Source: Pseudomonas aestuarii (GTDB lineage Bacteria > Pseudomonadota > Gammaproteobacteria > Pseudomonadales > Pseudomonadaceae). Taken from it: a stretch of DNA of 64,000 nucleotides. Every line of letters begins with the position of its first letter. Position 1 is the first letter of the stretch. Below, one piece after another: positions 26,236 through 36,940 of the stretch. Where the stretch lies: the NCBI RefSeq assembly GCF_027988105.1, contig NZ_JAQJZJ010000008.1, positions 1 through 64,000 of the forward strand, written 5' to 3'. Both the position numbers and the translations under genes were made by a program. The notes below the pieces were generated by a model. It ran no database searches, had not been told where the DNA came from, and was given only the letters and a program-made list of their open reading frames with translations.

Positions 26236-27393
26236 ATGCGATTCAATCCGGTTTTCCCCGCGCTGGTTGGCGCCGCCGTTCTAACCGCCCTGCTCAGCGG
26301 TTGCCAACAGGAAGAAGCGACGGCACCTGCCGCACAACCGCCGCAAGTCGGCGTGGTTACCCTGCAACCGCAAGCCTTTACCCTGACCTCCGAGCTACCG
26401 GGGCGCACCACCGCATACCGCATTGCCGAAGTGCGCCCCCAGGTCAACGGCATCATTCTCAAGCGCCTGTTCACCGAGGGTCGCGAAGTCAAAGCCGGGC
26501 AGCAGCTTTACCAGATCGATCCCTCGACCTATGCCGCGACCCTGAAAAGCGCGCAAGCCTCGCTGCAGTCGAGCAAATCCCTGGCCGATCGCTACAAGCT
26601 GTTGGTCGACGAACAGGCCGTCAGCCGCCAGGAGTTCGACGAGGCGCAAGCCAAGCGATTGCAGGCGGAAGCCGTTGTGCAAAGCGCACAGATCGACCTG
26701 CGTTACACCAAGGTACTGGCGCCGATCTCCGGGCGCATCGGCCGTTCGGCGATCACCGAGGGTGCGCTGGTCAGCGATGGTCAGAGCACCGCCATGGCGG
26801 TGATCCAGCAACTCGACCCGATCTATGTCGATGTCACCCAGTCATCGCTGGCAATGCTCAAGCTACGCCGTGAACTGGCCAGCGGCCAGTTGCAGAAAGC
26901 CGGCGAGAATGCCGCCAGGGTCAAGCTGATCCTCGAGGACGGCAGCGAATACGCAGAACTTGGCCAGCTGGAATTTTCCGAAGTCTCGGTCGACGAAGGC
27001 ACCGGCTCGGTCACCCTGCGCGCGGTGTTCCCCAACCCGAACCACGACCTGCTGCCGGGCATGTTTGTCCACGCCCAGCTCCAGGCCGGGGTCAACCGCG
27101 AGGCGATCCTCGCCCCTCAGCAAGGCGTGACTCGCGACCTGAAAGGCCAGCCCACCGCCTTGGTCGTGGGCCAGGACAACAAGGTCGAACTGCGCGAACT
27201 CAAGGCCGACCGCACCGTCGGCAATCAATGGCTGATCAACCAGGGCCTGCACAGCGGCGACCGCCTGATCACCGAGGGCCTGCAATTCATCAAGCCTGGC
27301 GACGAAGTCCGCGTCAGTGCGGCGAGCAATATCCAGGTAGACACTCCGACCCTTGCCGCGGCCGCCGTGAAAACTGACGGCGAGGGGGAGTAA
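26236..27393 (+). CDS. ttgA: RND efflux periplasmic adaptor lipoprotein, TtgA/MexA-like
   Basis: A 385-residue membrane-fusion protein anchored by a lipobox (LLSGC, Cys23). A barrel-sandwich/lipoyl domain follows (PGRTTAYRIAEVRPQVNGII), then a coiled hairpin (about 95-165), and beta-barrel and membrane-proximal domains. It links the inner-membrane pump to the outer-membrane channel. It is the first gene of a three-gene operon controlled by the divergent TtgR-like repressor. Confidence 0.93.
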   Translation: MRFNPVFPALVGAAVLTALLSGCQQEEATAPAAQPPQVGVVTLQPQAFTLTSELPGRTTAYRIAEVRPQVNGIILKRLFTEGREVKAGQQLYQIDPSTYAATLKSAQASLQSSKSLADRYKLLVDEQAVSRQEFDEAQAKRLQAEAVVQSAQIDLRYTKVLAPISGRIGRSAITEGALVSDGQSTAMAVIQQLDPIYVDVTQSSLAMLKLRRELASGQLQKAGENAARVKLILEDGSEYAELGQLEFSEVSVDEGTGSVTLRAVFPNPNHDLLPGMFVHAQLQAGVNREAILAPQQGVTRDLKGQPTALVVGQDNKVELRELKADRTVGNQWLINQGLHSGDRLITEGLQFIKPGDEVRVSAASNIQVDTPTLAAAAVKTDGEGE

Positions 27394-27396
27394 CCC

Positions 27397-30300
27397 ATGT
27401 CGAAGTTCTTTATCGATCGGCCGATTTTCGCCTGGGTGATTGCCCTGGTCATCATGCTGGTCGGCGCGCTGTCGCTGCTCAAATTGCCCATCAACCAATA
27501 CCCGAGCATCGCCCCGCCGGCCATCGCCATCAGCGTGAACTACCCTGGCGCGTCCGCGCAGACAGTGCAGGACACCGTGGTGCAAGTGATCGAGCAACAG
27601 CTCAACGGTATCGACAACTTGCGCTATGTCACCTCGGAAAGTAATTCCGACGGCAGCATGGCCATCACCGCCACCTTCAACCAGGGCACCAACCCGGACA
27701 CCGCCCAGGTGCAGGTGCAGAACAAGCTCAACCTGGCCACCCCGCTACTGCCGCAGGAAGTCCAGCAGCAGGGCATCCGCGTGACCAAGGCGGTGAAGAA
27801 CTTCCTGATGGTGATCGGCCTGGTCTCCCAGGACGGCGGCATGAACAAGGACGACCTGGCCAACTACATCGTCTCCAACATGCAGGACCCTATCTCGCGC
27901 ACCGCTGGCGTCGGTGACTTCCAGGTATTCGGCGCCCAGTACGCGATGCGCATCTGGCTCGACCCGGCCAAGCTGAACAACTTCCAGCTGACCCCGGTGG
28001 ATGTGAAAACCGCCATCGCCGCGCAGAACGTCCAGGTGTCCTCGGGACAGCTCGGCGGTTTGCCGGCCGTGCAGGGCCAGCAGTTGAACGCCACCATCAT
28101 CGGCAAGACCCGCCTGCAGAGCGCCGAGCAATTCGACGCCATCCTGCTCAAGGTCAACCCGGATGGCTCGCAAGTACGCCTCGGCGACGTGGCCGAGGTT
28201 AGCTTGGGCGGCGAAAACTACGGTATCAGCGCCCAGTTCAACGGCAAGCCGGCGTCTGGCCTGGCGGTCAAGCTGGCGACCGGCGCCAACGCGCTGGAAA
28301 CCGCCAAGGCCCTGCGCGCCACTATTGCCGAGCTGGAGCCGTTCTTCCCGCCGGGCGTGGAGGTGGTGTTCCCGTACGACACCACGCCGGTGGTGACCGA
28401 GTCGATTTCCGGCGTGGTACAGACCCTGATCGAAGCCATTGTCCTGGTGTTCCTGGTGATGTACCTGTTCCTGCAGAACGTCCGGGCCACGCTGATTACC
28501 ACCATGACGGTACCGGTGGTGCTGCTCGGCACCTTCGGCGTGCTCGCCGCCTTCGGCTTCAGCATCAACACCCTGACCATGTTCGGCATGGTCCTGGCGA
28601 TCGGCCTGCTGGTGGACGACGCCATCGTCGTGGTGGAGAACGTCGAACGGGTGATGGCCGAAGAAGGCCTGTCGCCGAAAGAAGCCACGCGTAAATCCAT
28701 GGGCCAGATTCAGGGTGCCTTGGTCGGCATTGGCCTGGTCCTGACGGCCGTGCTGCTGCCGATGGCGTTTTTCAGCGGCTCCACCGGGGTGATCTACCAG
28801 CAGTTCTCCATCACCATCGTCTCGGCCATGGTGCTGTCGGTCCTGGTCGCACTGATTTTCACCCCGGCGCTGTGCGCGACAATGCTCAAGCCGATTCGCA
28901 AAGGCGAACATGCACCCAAGCGCGGCTTTTTCGGCTGGTTCAACCGCAGCTTCGACCGTGGCGTACAAGGCTACGAGCGAGGTGTCGCGAGCATGCTGCG
29001 GCACAAGCTGCCATACCTGCTGGCCTACCTGCTGATCATCGTCGGCATGGTCGTGCTGTTTACCCGCATCCCCGCCGCCTTCCTTCCGGAAGAGGATCAG
29101 GGCGTGCTCTTCGCCCAGGTGCAAACGCCAGCGGGATCCAGCGCGGAACGGACCCAGGTGGTGGTCGACGAGATGCGTAGCCACCTGCTCAGCACAGAAG
29201 CCGATGCGGTCAGCTCGGTATTCACCGTCACCGGCTTCAACTTCGCCGGTCGCGGCCAGAGTTCGGGCATGGCCTTCATCATGCTCAAGCCCTGGGAGGA
29301 GCGCTCGGCGGACAACAGCGTGTTCAACGTGGCCCAGCGCGCGCAACGCTACTTCTTCAGTTTGCGCGACGCCATGGTGTTCGCCTTCGTGCCACCGGCG
29401 GTACTGGAGCTGGGCAATGCCAGCGGCTTCGACGTGTTCCTGCAGGATCGCGCAGGGGTTGGCCACGACAAGCTGATGGCCGCGCGCAACCAGTTCCTCG
29501 GCATGGCCGCGCAAAGCAAGGTGCTGGCGGGTGTGCGACCGAACGGTCTGAACGATGAGCCGCAGTACCAGCTGAGCATCGACGACGAGCGCGCCAGCGC
29601 CCTCGGCGTGACCCTGGCGAACATCAACCAGACCCTGTCGATTGCCTTGGGTGGCAGCTACGTCAACGACTTCATCGACCGCGGCCGGGTGAAGAAGGTG
29701 TATATCCAGGGCCAGTCCAGCTCGCGGATGAGCCCGGAAGATCTGAACAAGTGGTACGTGCGCAACGACAGCGGCGAGATGGTGCCCTTCTCGGCCTTCG
29801 CCACTGGCGAGTGGATCTACGGCGCGCCCAAACTGACCCGTTACAACGGCGTCGCGGCAGTGGAAATCCTCGGTACCCCGGCACCCGGTTACAGCTCAGG
29901 TGATGCCATGGCCGAAGTCGAAGCGCTGGCGCAGAAACTGCCGGCGGGCATCGGCTTTTCCTGGACCGGGCTGTCCTACGAGGAGCGTATGTCCGGTTCG
30001 CAAGCGCCGGCCCTGTATGCGCTCTCGCTGCTGATGGTGTTCCTCTGCCTGGCGGCCCTGTATGAAAGCTGGTCGATCCCGATTGCGGTGATGCTGGTGG
30101 TGCCGTTGGGCGTCATCGGCGCCCTCGCGGCCACCAGCCTGCGCGGGCTGTCGAACGACGTGTACTTCCAGGTCGGCCTGCTGACGACCATTGGCCTGGC
30201 GGCGAAGAACGCCATCCTGATCGTCGAGTTCGCCAAGGAACTGCACGAGCAAGGCCGCAGCTTGACCGATGCGGCGATCGAAGCCTGCCGCATGCGCTTG

Positions 30301-30528
30301 CGCCCCATCATCATGACCTCGCTGGCGTTCGGCCTCGGCGTGGTGCCGCTGGCGATAGCCAGCGGTGCCGGCTCAGGTAGCCAACACGCCATCGGTACCG
30401 GGGTACTCGGCGGCATGACCAGCGCCACCATCCTGGCGATTTTCTGGGTTCCCCTGTTCTTCGTCAGCGTCTCATCGCTGTTCCAGCGCAAGCAGCGCAC
30501 AACACTCGTCGAGGAGGCGGCCCAATGA
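27397..30528 (+). CDS. ttgB: RND multidrug efflux pump inner-membrane protein, TtgB/MexB-like
   Basis: A 1043-residue proton-driven transporter of the HAE1 family with 12 helices and two large periplasmic loops. The proton-relay Asp pair is in [17 protein letters not shown], with the partner Lys/Thr helix in [16 protein letters not shown]. The trimer docking and porter domains look complete. It sits four bases after ttgA. Substrates of relatives are antibiotics, solvents and phenolics. Confidence 0.95.
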   Translation: MSKFFIDRPIFAWVIALVIMLVGALSLLKLPINQYPSIAPPAIAISVNYPGASAQTVQDTVVQVIEQQLNGIDNLRYVTSESNSDGSMAITATFNQGTNPDTAQVQVQNKLNLATPLLPQEVQQQGIRVTKAVKNFLMVIGLVSQDGGMNKDDLANYIVSNMQDPISRTAGVGDFQVFGAQYAMRIWLDPAKLNNFQLTPVDVKTAIAAQNVQVSSGQLGGLPAVQGQQLNATIIGKTRLQSAEQFDAILLKVNPDGSQVRLGDVAEVSLGGENYGISAQFNGKPASGLAVKLATGANALETAKALRATIAELEPFFPPGVEVVFPYDTTPVVTESISGVVQTLIEAIVLVFLVMYLFLQNVRATLITTMTVPVVLLGTFGVLAAFGFSINTLTMFGMVLAIGLLVDDAIVVVENVERVMAEEGLSPKEATRKSMGQIQGALVGIGLVLTAVLLPMAFFSGSTGVIYQQFSITIVSAMVLSVLVALIFTPALCATMLKPIRKGEHAPKRGFFGWFNRSFDRGVQGYERGVASMLRHKLPYLLAYLLIIVGMVVLFTRIPAAFLPEEDQGVLFAQVQTPAGSSAERTQVVVDEMRSHLLSTEADAVSSVFTVTGFNFAGRGQSSGMAFIMLKPWEERSADNSVFNVAQRAQRYFFSLRDAMVFAFVPPAVLELGNASGFDVFLQDRAGVGHDKLMAARNQFLGMAAQSKVLAGVRPNGLNDEPQYQLSIDDERASALGVTLANINQTLSIALGGSYVNDFIDRGRVKKVYIQGQSSSRMSPEDLNKWYVRNDSGEMVPFSAFATGEWIYGAPKLTRYNGVAAVEILGTPAPGYSSGDAMAEVEALAQKLPAGIGFSWTGLSYEERMSGSQAPALYALSLLMVFLCLAALYESWSIPIAVMLVVPLGVIGALAATSLRGLSNDVYFQVGLLTTIGLAAKNAILIVEFAKELHEQGRSLTDAAIEACRMRLRPIIMTSLAFGLGVVPLAIASGAGSGSQHAIGTGVLGGMTSATILAIFWVPLFFVSVSSLFQRKQRTTLVEEAAQ

Positions 30529-31976
30529 ACAAGCCCTTAATCTCCCTCGCAGTCGCCACCCTGCTGCTCAGTGGCTGCTCGCTGATACCCGATTACCAGC
30601 AACCGCCGGCGCCGGTGGCCGCCCAGTGGCCGCAAGGCCAGGCCTACTCGGCAACCGCGGCGGCCGATATCGCCGCCGCCGAACAAGGCTGGCGCCAGTT
30701 CTTCCGTGACCCGGCCCTGCAGCGGCTGATCGAAAGCGCGCTGGTGAATAACCGCGACCTGCGCATCGCCGCCTTGAATATCGAGGCCTACCGCGCGCAA
30801 TACCGCATCCAGCGCGCGGACTCGCTGCCTGCAGTTAGTGCAGATGGCAGCGGCAGCCGGCAACGCCTGCCGGCGGACGTTGGGCAAACCGGTAGCGCGG
30901 GGATCAGCAGCCAGTATTCGGCGACCCTCGGCGTCAGTGCCTATGAGCTGGACCTGTTCGGTCGCGTGCGCAGCCTCAGCCAGCAGGCCCTGGAAACCTA
31001 CCTGTCCAGCGAGCAAGCGCGGCGTTCCACGCAAATCAGCCTGGTCGCCAGTGTCGCCAATGCCTACCTGACCTGGCAGGCCGATCAAGCCCTACTGAAA
31101 CTGACCGAAGACACCCTCACGGCCTTCGAGCAAAGCCACCAGCTGACCCTGCGCAGTAACGCGGTCGGCGTGGCCTCGGCACTCGACTTGAGCCAGTCGC
31201 GCACCGCGGTCGAAGCCGCCAGGGTCAAGCTGGCGCAATACCAGCGCCTGGTCGCGCAAGACCGCAACGGCCTGACGTTGCTCCTCGGCAGCGGCCTGCC
31301 GGCGGATCTGCCAGCCGGCCAAGCGCTCGACGCAGAGCTGCTCAGCCAGGTGCCGGCCGACCTGCCGTCCGACCTGCTGCAGCGGCGCCCGGACATTCTC
31401 GAAGCCGAGCACCTGCTCAAGGCCGCCAACGCCAACATCGGCGCGGCGCGTGCGGCGTTTTTCCCGCGCATCAGCCTGACCGCCAATGCCGGCAGCCTCA
31501 GCCCGGACCTCTCCGGGTTATTCGGCGGCGGCTCGGGCACCTGGTTGTTCCAACCGCAGATCAGCCTGCCGATCTTCAATGCCGGCAGCCTGCGGGCCAG
31601 CCTGGATTACTCGAAGATCCAGAAAGACATCGGCGTGGCCCGCTACGAGAAGTCCATTCAGACCGCCTTCCAGGAGGTGGCCGACGGCCTGGCGGCACGC
31701 CAGACCTACCAGCGGCAACTTCAGGCCCAGCGCGATCTGGTCGACGCCAACCAGGACTACTACCGCCTGGCCGAGCGCCGCTACCGCATCGGCATCGACA
31801 GCCACCTGACCTTCCTCGATGCCCAGCGCTCGCTGTTCAGCGCGCAACAGACGCTGATCAGCGATCGGCTGGCGCAGCTGAGCAGCGAAGTGAACCTGTA
31901 CAAGGCGCTCGGCGGTGGCTGGCGCGAACACAGCGACCAGGCCGCAGCCATGCCAAAGACGCCGGCGGAGGGTTGA
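30525..31976 (+). CDS. ttgC: Outer-membrane efflux channel lipoprotein, TtgC/OprM-like
   Basis: A 483-residue TolC-family channel of the NodT type with a lipobox LLSGC (Cys18). Two outer-membrane efflux repeats follow, including [13 protein letters not shown] and [19 protein letters not shown] blocks. Its ATG overlaps the ttgB stop as ATGA. It completes the tripartite pump with ttgA and ttgB. Confidence 0.94.
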   Translation: MNKPLISLAVATLLLSGCSLIPDYQQPPAPVAAQWPQGQAYSATAAADIAAAEQGWRQFFRDPALQRLIESALVNNRDLRIAALNIEAYRAQYRIQRADSLPAVSADGSGSRQRLPADVGQTGSAGISSQYSATLGVSAYELDLFGRVRSLSQQALETYLSSEQARRSTQISLVASVANAYLTWQADQALLKLTEDTLTAFEQSHQLTLRSNAVGVASALDLSQSRTAVEAARVKLAQYQRLVAQDRNGLTLLLGSGLPADLPAGQALDAELLSQVPADLPSDLLQRRPDILEAEHLLKAANANIGAARAAFFPRISLTANAGSLSPDLSGLFGGGSGTWLFQPQISLPIFNAGSLRASLDYSKIQKDIGVARYEKSIQTAFQEVADGLAARQTYQRQLQAQRDLVDANQDYYRLAERRYRIGIDSHLTFLDAQRSLFSAQQTLISDRLAQLSSEVNLYKALGGGWREHSDQAAAMPKTPAEG

Positions 31977-32272
31977 AACTCAGCGGGCAGGTGCGCAGCT
32001 GACAGCGAAGCGTCGCGATGGGACAGCCCAGGCCAAGCGATTCGCGGCCTGCGGTAGTAATTGCGCCGCCCTGACGGGGCAAAGACGCAAGCAGGACAAT
32101 CAGCCCGGTCTGTCGCTGTTTCATCGGGCCTGTCGATCCTCGCCAAGCCGACGGCGGGCGCCCTGCAAGTCGCGGCGCCCTGCCACTTTCGGCCTATCCT
32201 CCTCGCGCCCTCACTGTGCTTAGATAGGCCGACCTGACGGCTTCACGCCGGATCTGCGTGCAAGGATGGCCA

Positions 32273-33112
32273 ATGACCGCTCGAACCCTGCTGCTGACCG
32301 CCCTGGCCATGCTCGCCTTTGCCGGTAACTCGCTGCTCTGCCGCCTGGCGCTAAAAGACACCGAGATCGACGCGGCCAGTTTCACCAGCCTGCGTATCGC
32401 CTCCGGCGCCCTGACGCTGTGGCTGTTGCTGTGCCTGCGTCCCGGCAATGGCGCGCTGGCCGGCAGCTGGTTGGGCGCCGCGGCGCTGTTCGCCTATGCC
32501 GCGGCCTTTTCCTTCGCCTATATCAGCCTGGACGCCGGCGTCGGCGCCTTGCTGCTGTTCGGCGCGGTGCAGATCAGCATGCTGCTGTGGGGTTTCTACC
32601 AGGGCGAGCGGTTCAGCCGATTGACCGGGGCCGGGTTATTGCTGGCCTTTGCCGGTTTGCTCGCCCTATTGCTGCCCGGCGCCAGCGCGCCGGCGCTCGG
32701 CGGTGCGCTGCTGATGCTGCTGGCCGGCGCCGCCTGGGGTGCCTATTCGCTGCTCGGCCGTGGCGTCGGCGACCCACTGGCCGCCACCGCCGGCAACTTC
32801 CTGCGGGCCACGCCGCTGGCGCTGCTGACCAGCGCGCTGCTGCTCAGTCGGGCCAACTGGGATGGACCCGGGCTGATCTACGCCCTGCTCTCCGGCGCGC
32901 TCACCTCGGGCATCGGCTATGCCGTCTGGTACACCGCCCTGCGCGGACTGAAAGCGTTCCAGGCCGCCACCGTGCAGCTCAGCGTGCCCATCATCGCCGC
33001 CCTGGCCGGCAGCCTGCTGCTCGATGAAGCCTTGAGCCTGAGACTGCTCCTGAGTTCGCTGGCCGTGCTCGGCGGCATCGCCGTGGTGTTGAGCGCCAAG
33101 CAGCGCGGGTGA
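32273..33112 (+). CDS. DMT superfamily (EamA) transporter
   Basis: A 279-residue inner-membrane protein with ten helices in two EamA repeats (about 5-130 and 140-275). The family-typical GYAVWYTALRGLKAFQAATVQLSVPIIAAL lies in the second repeat. These carriers often export amino acids or metabolites; the substrate is unknown. The start at 32273 (MTARTLL) is preferred over 32258, as the membrane domain begins at once. The 296 bp upstream show nothing clear. Confidence 0.85.
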   Translation: MTARTLLLTALAMLAFAGNSLLCRLALKDTEIDAASFTSLRIASGALTLWLLLCLRPGNGALAGSWLGAAALFAYAAAFSFAYISLDAGVGALLLFGAVQISMLLWGFYQGERFSRLTGAGLLLAFAGLLALLLPGASAPALGGALLMLLAGAAWGAYSLLGRGVGDPLAATAGNFLRATPLALLTSALLLSRANWDGPGLIYALLSGALTSGIGYAVWYTALRGLKAFQAATVQLSVPIIAALAGSLLLDEALSLRLLLSSLAVLGGIAVVLSAKQRG

Positions 33113-33247
33113 AACCACCCGCAGATTGGCGCCCCTGCACACTCAGTCGCCAAGAGGTCTAACCTGACGACAACAGGCCGCGCGTTGAGCAATAGTCGCG
33201 GCCACGCTGTCTTCCATAGTGTCCCGTTCATCATTGGAATCCCCACC

Positions 33248-33748
33248 ATGCAGAGTCCCCGTCCACTGTCTAGCTCCCTGCTGCGCCTCCTCGTCTGCTG
33301 CCTGCTGCTTGGCCTGAGCGCCTGCAGCAGCCTGGGCCCACGCGACCCGCTGCATATCGACCTGGTCGGCTTGGAGCCATTGCCGGGCGAAGGGCTGGAA
33401 ATGCGCTTCGCGGTGAAGCTGCGGATCCAGAACCCCAACGACGACGCCATCGACTACAACGGCGTGGCCCTGCAGCTCGACATCAACCAGCAACCGCTGG
33501 CCAGCGGGGTGAGCAACCAGAGCGGCCGGGTGCCGCGCTTCGGCGAAACCGTGCTCAGCGTGCCGGTGAGCATTTCCGCCTATTCGGTCATGCGCCAGGC
33601 CTGGGGCGTCAGCGGCTATAAGCCGGGACAGGACCTGCCCTATGCACTGCGCGGCAAACTGGCTGGCGGCCTGTTCGGCACCATGCGTTTTCGCGACTCG
33701 GGCACCTTGAACTGGCCCGAACCGGCGAGCGCCCCCATGCAACCCTGA
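33248..33748 (+). CDS. LEA type 2 family lipoprotein
   Basis: A 166-residue lipoprotein with lipobox GLSAC (Cys26) and a WHy/LEA-14-like domain (about 40-150: EGLEMRFAVKLRIQNPNDDAIDYNGVA). Such proteins are linked to desiccation or stress tolerance. The start at 33248 puts the signal peptide at the N-terminus. It is followed 42 bp later by the PhyH-like gene. Confidence 0.8.
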   Translation: MQSPRPLSSSLLRLLVCCLLLGLSACSSLGPRDPLHIDLVGLEPLPGEGLEMRFAVKLRIQNPNDDAIDYNGVALQLDINQQPLASGVSNQSGRVPRFGETVLSVPVSISAYSVMRQAWGVSGYKPGQDLPYALRGKLAGGLFGTMRFRDSGTLNWPEPASAPMQP

Positions 33749-33790
33749 GCAACCTGCCCGCATAGCGGAGGGCATGAAGGAGTAAGCGCC

Positions 33791-34537
33791 ATGCACACCG
33801 CCAGCCACCTGCAGGCCCTGCACCAGCAGGGCTTCGCCTTGCTTCCCGGGGTGCTCGATGCGCAGCAGATCAGCGCCCTGCGCGCGGCCATCGACCGCCT
33901 CAAGCCGCAGCACTGGGACTACGCCGGCCTGGTCGACCACTACAAGTGCGTGTTCAACCGCGATCCGTTCTGGCTGGCCTACCTCGACCAGCCAGGGGTG
34001 ATCGAACTGGCCGAGGCCGCCCTCGGTGCCGATTGCCACATCATTGGCCAGACGGCCTGGCGCAGTCATCCCGGTTTCGTCGGCGCCGAACTGCACCTGG
34101 ACTACCTGGTCATGGAGCTGCCGCAGGCGTTGCTGGCCGACCCGGCCTTCGTCCTGCCCATGCAGATCTGCACGGCGCACTTCTACCTCGATGACATCGA
34201 CGCGGATCTCTGCCCGACCTGGGTCATCCCCGGTAGCCACCGCGCCGGGCGCAAGCCACTGGCGGGCGAGCAGCAGTGGCAGGGTGTGCCGGCGCAGCCG
34301 CTGTTGTGCCGCGCCGGCGACGTGCTGATGTTTCGCAGCGAGCTGTGGCATGCCGGTAGCCACAACCGCACCACGGATCGCACCCGCTACCTGCTGCAGG
34401 TGCATTACGGCCGACGCATGGTCGCGCAGAAATTCTCGCCCTACCTGACGTGGCGCTTCGACCCCGCCGTGCTGGCCGCCTGCACGCCGCGCCAGCGCCG
34501 ACTGCTGGGCGAGCACGAAGAAGCCGAATACGACTGA
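33791..34537 (+). CDS. Phytanoyl-CoA dioxygenase (PhyH) family protein
   Basis: A 248-residue iron(II)/2-oxoglutarate oxygenase-like protein. The facial triad can be read as HLD (in GAELHLDYL) and a distal His in WHAGSHNRTT, followed by Arg in RTRYLLQ for 2-oxoglutarate. The GGAG site before the ATG is good. The natural substrate is unknown; bacterial members act on diverse small molecules. Confidence 0.8.
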   Translation: MHTASHLQALHQQGFALLPGVLDAQQISALRAAIDRLKPQHWDYAGLVDHYKCVFNRDPFWLAYLDQPGVIELAEAALGADCHIIGQTAWRSHPGFVGAELHLDYLVMELPQALLADPAFVLPMQICTAHFYLDDIDADLCPTWVIPGSHRAGRKPLAGEQQWQGVPAQPLLCRAGDVLMFRSELWHAGSHNRTTDRTRYLLQVHYGRRMVAQKFSPYLTWRFDPAVLAACTPRQRRLLGEHEEAEYD

Positions 34538-34690
34538 GCGAGCATGCATAAGGGGCCGGCAACAACCGAAGCGCTCGCGGGCACCCCGCGGTTTTACACA
34601 AGCTTTACATGGTCACCGGGAGATTTTCCCTCGGCCTGCCAGTCGAATGCTGTATCCGGCCTCGGCCGACGATTTGCAGGAGATCCACCC

Positions 34691-35080
34691 ATGATTGCTC
34701 GTATTCCTATACTTGCGGTGCTTGTCGCCAGCCTGGCACTGGCAGGAGAGGCATCGGCACGGGGTTCCGATCACAACGCCGTGATTGCCGGTGCGGTGGT
34801 CGGGGCCGTGGTCGGCGGCGCCATCGTCGCCGGTAGCCGCCATGACCGCGTGCCGGTGTATGTGGAAATCGGCGCGCCGCCACCGGTCTACTATGACTCC
34901 TATCCGCGCTATCACCAGCCACCTCCCGTGTACTACCGGCCCTATACGGTGGTGGTAGAACCGCGCTACCAGTACCGCTCGGGTCACAAGTTCCGCCACC
35001 ACAACCGGCATCACTACCGCAATGATCGCTACCGCCGGCACCAACGTCATAACCGCGATTATTACGCGCCACGCTGGTAG
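34691..35080 (+). CDS. Small exported Tyr/His/Arg-rich glycine-zipper protein
   Basis: A 129-residue protein with a signal peptide (to about ASA at 22) and a glycine-zipper segment (AVIAGAVVGAVVGGAIVAG). A tail of about 70 residues is extremely rich in Tyr, His, Arg and Pro (PPPVYYRPY, KFRHHNRHHYRNDRYRRHQ). Proteins of this shape are common in Pseudomonas and of unknown function; the basic, His-rich tail might bind metal or envelope polymers. The start at 34691 follows GGAGAT. Confidence 0.75.
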   Translation: MIARIPILAVLVASLALAGEASARGSDHNAVIAGAVVGAVVGGAIVAGSRHDRVPVYVEIGAPPPVYYDSYPRYHQPPPVYYRPYTVVVEPRYQYRSGHKFRHHNRHHYRNDRYRRHQRHNRDYYAPRW

Positions 35081-35090
35081 CGCTGCCAGT

Positions 35091-35113
35091 CTGCCCCGCG
35101 CTACGCGGGGCAG
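35091..35113 (+). terminator. Terminator-like hairpin after the exported protein
   Basis: Perfect 10-bp GC-rich stem CTGCCCCGCG / CGCGGGGCAG with a CTA loop. No T run follows, so it may only slow polymerase. Confidence 0.5.
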
Positions 35114-35226
35114 AGACCGATCCGGGTGACCGGCTGGACGCTGCCGTATGCCCGCGCAGGCTCAATTGCCGGGTAAAACCCTATATAATCTGCGGCTTTC
35201 CATAATCCTGACCTCAAGGACCCGCC

Positions 35227-35571
35227 GTGAGCACTCTGCCAGCCTGCCCGAAATGCAATTCCGAGTTCACCTATGAAGACGGCCAACTGCTGATCTGCCC
35301 GGAGTGCGCCCACGAATGGTCTGCCGACGGCGCGGCCGACGCGGCGACAGACGACGACAAAGTGATCAAGGACTCAGTCGGCAACGTGCTGCAGGATGGC
35401 GACACCATCACCGTGATCAAAGACCTCAAGGTCAAAGGCTCCTCGCTGGTGGTCAAGGTCGGCACCAAGGTCAAGGGCATCCGCCTGTGTGACGGCGACC
35501 ACGACATCGACTGCAAGATCGACGGCATCGGCGCCATGAAGCTCAAGTCCGAGTTCGTGCGCAAGGTCTGA
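35227..35571 (+). CDS. yjdM: YjdM (PhnA-type) zinc-ribbon protein
   Basis: A 114-residue cytoplasmic protein. An N-terminal zinc ribbon has Cys pairs in CPKCN and CPECAHEW, and a conserved SH3-like domain follows ([26 protein letters not shown]). It was formerly called PhnA, although it is not itself phosphonoacetate hydrolase. AAGGA lies nine bases before the start GTGAGC/ATG region at 35227. A monocistronic unit ending in a hairpin at 35581-35608. Confidence 0.9.
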   Translation: MSTLPACPKCNSEFTYEDGQLLICPECAHEWSADGAADAATDDDKVIKDSVGNVLQDGDTITVIKDLKVKGSSLVVKVGTKVKGIRLCDGDHDIDCKIDGIGAMKLKSEFVRKV

Positions 35572-35580
35572 TCGCCACAA

Positions 35581-35608
35581 CGCCTGCCCGCCATCGCGCC
35601 GGCAGGCG
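35581..35608 (+). terminator. Hairpin after yjdM
   Basis: CGCCTGCC / GGCAGGCG 8-bp stem just after the yjdM stop, between convergent genes. No long T run. Confidence 0.45.
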
Positions 35609-35649
35609 TGCTTCGCCCCCCCGCCGCAGCTTCCATTCCCCGAACGCCG

Positions 35650-36174
35650 CTATTGCGCCAGCCAGGCTGCAACTCGCTGCAGCGCCTGTTGCTGGCGCTG
35701 CAGCCAGTCGCCCCGCAGGTTGACGAAGGGCTGGCGGTGGGCCTGCAGCCAGTCGCGGCAAGCCTGGTGGAAATCCAGGCGCTCGGCCAGCTGCGGCTGG
35801 CAGCGCTGGCCGTCGTCGATCCAGGGCACATCCTGCGGATCGAGCAGCAGGTGCAGGTCGTAACGGCGCGCCAGCAGCGCCGGCTCGATCCAGGCCGGAC
35901 AGTCGCCGAACAGGCTCTGGCTCCACAGCAGGTTGCTCAACAGGTGGGTGTCGAGGATCAGCAGATCCGGCCGGGCCGCGCGCGCCTGATCTTCCCAGGC
36001 CAGCTGGCCACGGGCAATCGCCGGGATGTCCGCGTAACAGGTATCGCGGCCCTGCTGCTCGATGAAATGGCGCACGTACTCACCGACCAGCACGCCGCCG
36101 AAACGCCGCTGCAGCGCCTCGGCCAGCCAGCTCTTGCCGCTCGACTCCGGGCCGGTCAGCACCAGCACCTTCAT
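35650..36174 (-). CDS. NadR-like ATPase / nicotinamide riboside kinase
   Basis: A 174-residue P-loop kinase with Walker A GPESSGKSWLAEAL at residues 8-21 and an Asp in LLILDTHLLSNL. It resembles the kinase domain of NadR, lacking the adenylyltransferase and HTH domains. It would phosphorylate nicotinamide riboside to NMN, trapping what PnuC brings in. Its ATG at 36174 overlaps the pnuC stop as ATGA. The longer frame upstream is the pnuC gene in another frame. Confidence 0.85.
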   Translation of the reverse strand: MKVLVLTGPESSGKSWLAEALQRRFGGVLVGEYVRHFIEQQGRDTCYADIPAIARGQLAWEDQARAARPDLLILDTHLLSNLLWSQSLFGDCPAWIEPALLARRYDLHLLLDPQDVPWIDDGQRCQPQLAERLDFHQACRDWLQAHRQPFVNLRGDWLQRQQQALQRVAAWLAQ

Positions 36175-36752
36175 GCGCCGGCCGGCTCCGCGCGGGCCAG
36201 CTCGGGGGCGCGGCGCCAGGCCAGCCAGCCCTGCAGCGCCAGCAGGCAGAACAGACCGTAGAGGCCGGCCGTGAGGTACAGCTCCTTGCTGACGAACAGG
36301 CCGACGAAGATCACGTCCAGCGTCAACCACAACGGCCAGCACTGCAGGCGTTTCTGCGCCATCCACACCTGGGCGACCAGGCTGAATCCGGTCAGCGCGG
36401 CGTCCAGCCAGGGCGCCGCCGCGTCGGTGTAGGTGGCCATCAAGTAGCCCAGGGCGAGGCTGCCGGCGGCGCCGAGAGCCAGGCTCAGGGCCATGGCCCG
36501 GGCGCCCAGGCGACTGACCGCGCGGCCCTGCTGCTGACCGCCGCCACGGGTCCACTGCCACCAGCCGTAGAGCTGCAGCACCGCGTAGACCACTTGCAGG
36601 AGCATGTCCGAATACAGCTTCACCTCGAAGAAGATCCAGCTGTACATCAACACCATCAGCAGGCCGATCGGCCAGCACCAGACATTCTGTTTGACCGTCA
36701 GCCAGACGGCGATCACGCCCAGGGCGGCGGCGAAGAGTTCAAGCGGCGACAT
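36171..36752 (-). CDS. pnuC: PnuC-type nicotinamide riboside transporter
   Basis: A 193-residue membrane protein with seven helices of the PnuC type (SPLELFAAALGVIAVWLTVKQN at the start, QVVYAVLQLYGWWQW in the middle, GLYGLFCLLALQGW at the end). It carries nicotinamide riboside by facilitated diffusion, pulled by the kinase encoded next. The start at 36752 fits the family; the longer frame to 36938 has no membrane content. No riboswitch was recognised in the 190 bp before it, a region shared with the divergent SPFH gene. Confidence 0.88.
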   Translation of the reverse strand: MSPLELFAAALGVIAVWLTVKQNVWCWPIGLLMVLMYSWIFFEVKLYSDMLLQVVYAVLQLYGWWQWTRGGGQQQGRAVSRLGARAMALSLALGAAGSLALGYLMATYTDAAAPWLDAALTGFSLVAQVWMAQKRLQCWPLWLTLDVIFVGLFVSKELYLTAGLYGLFCLLALQGWLAWRRAPELARAEPAGA

Positions 36753-36940
36753 TGCAACCTCGGTACGGCAGGCGCTGGCCTGCCCGGGAAAATTGTGGCC
36801 GGCGATTGTAACCAATTCGTGCGAATGGGTTAGGGTAGCCCGGCGCCGGTCGCCACCGGCGCACCCAACGCGCCTCGCCCAGGGCGCCAGGAACTCGCGG
36901 CAATGCGCCGCGCACAACGATGTGAACAAGGAAATCACCG

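Noticed and set aside
27745..29514. 589-codon open frame antisense to ttgB
   Set aside because: It mirrors the high-GC third positions of ttgB, has no domain resemblance and is rich in His, Gln and Arg as shadow frames are.
35650..36678. 342-codon frame covering the NadR-like gene
   Set aside because: The first 168 codons run through pnuC in another frame; the true start is 36174.
36753..36940. NAD- or thiamine-type riboswitch before pnuC
   Set aside because: No recognisable conserved core could be read in the 190 bp, so it is not claimed.
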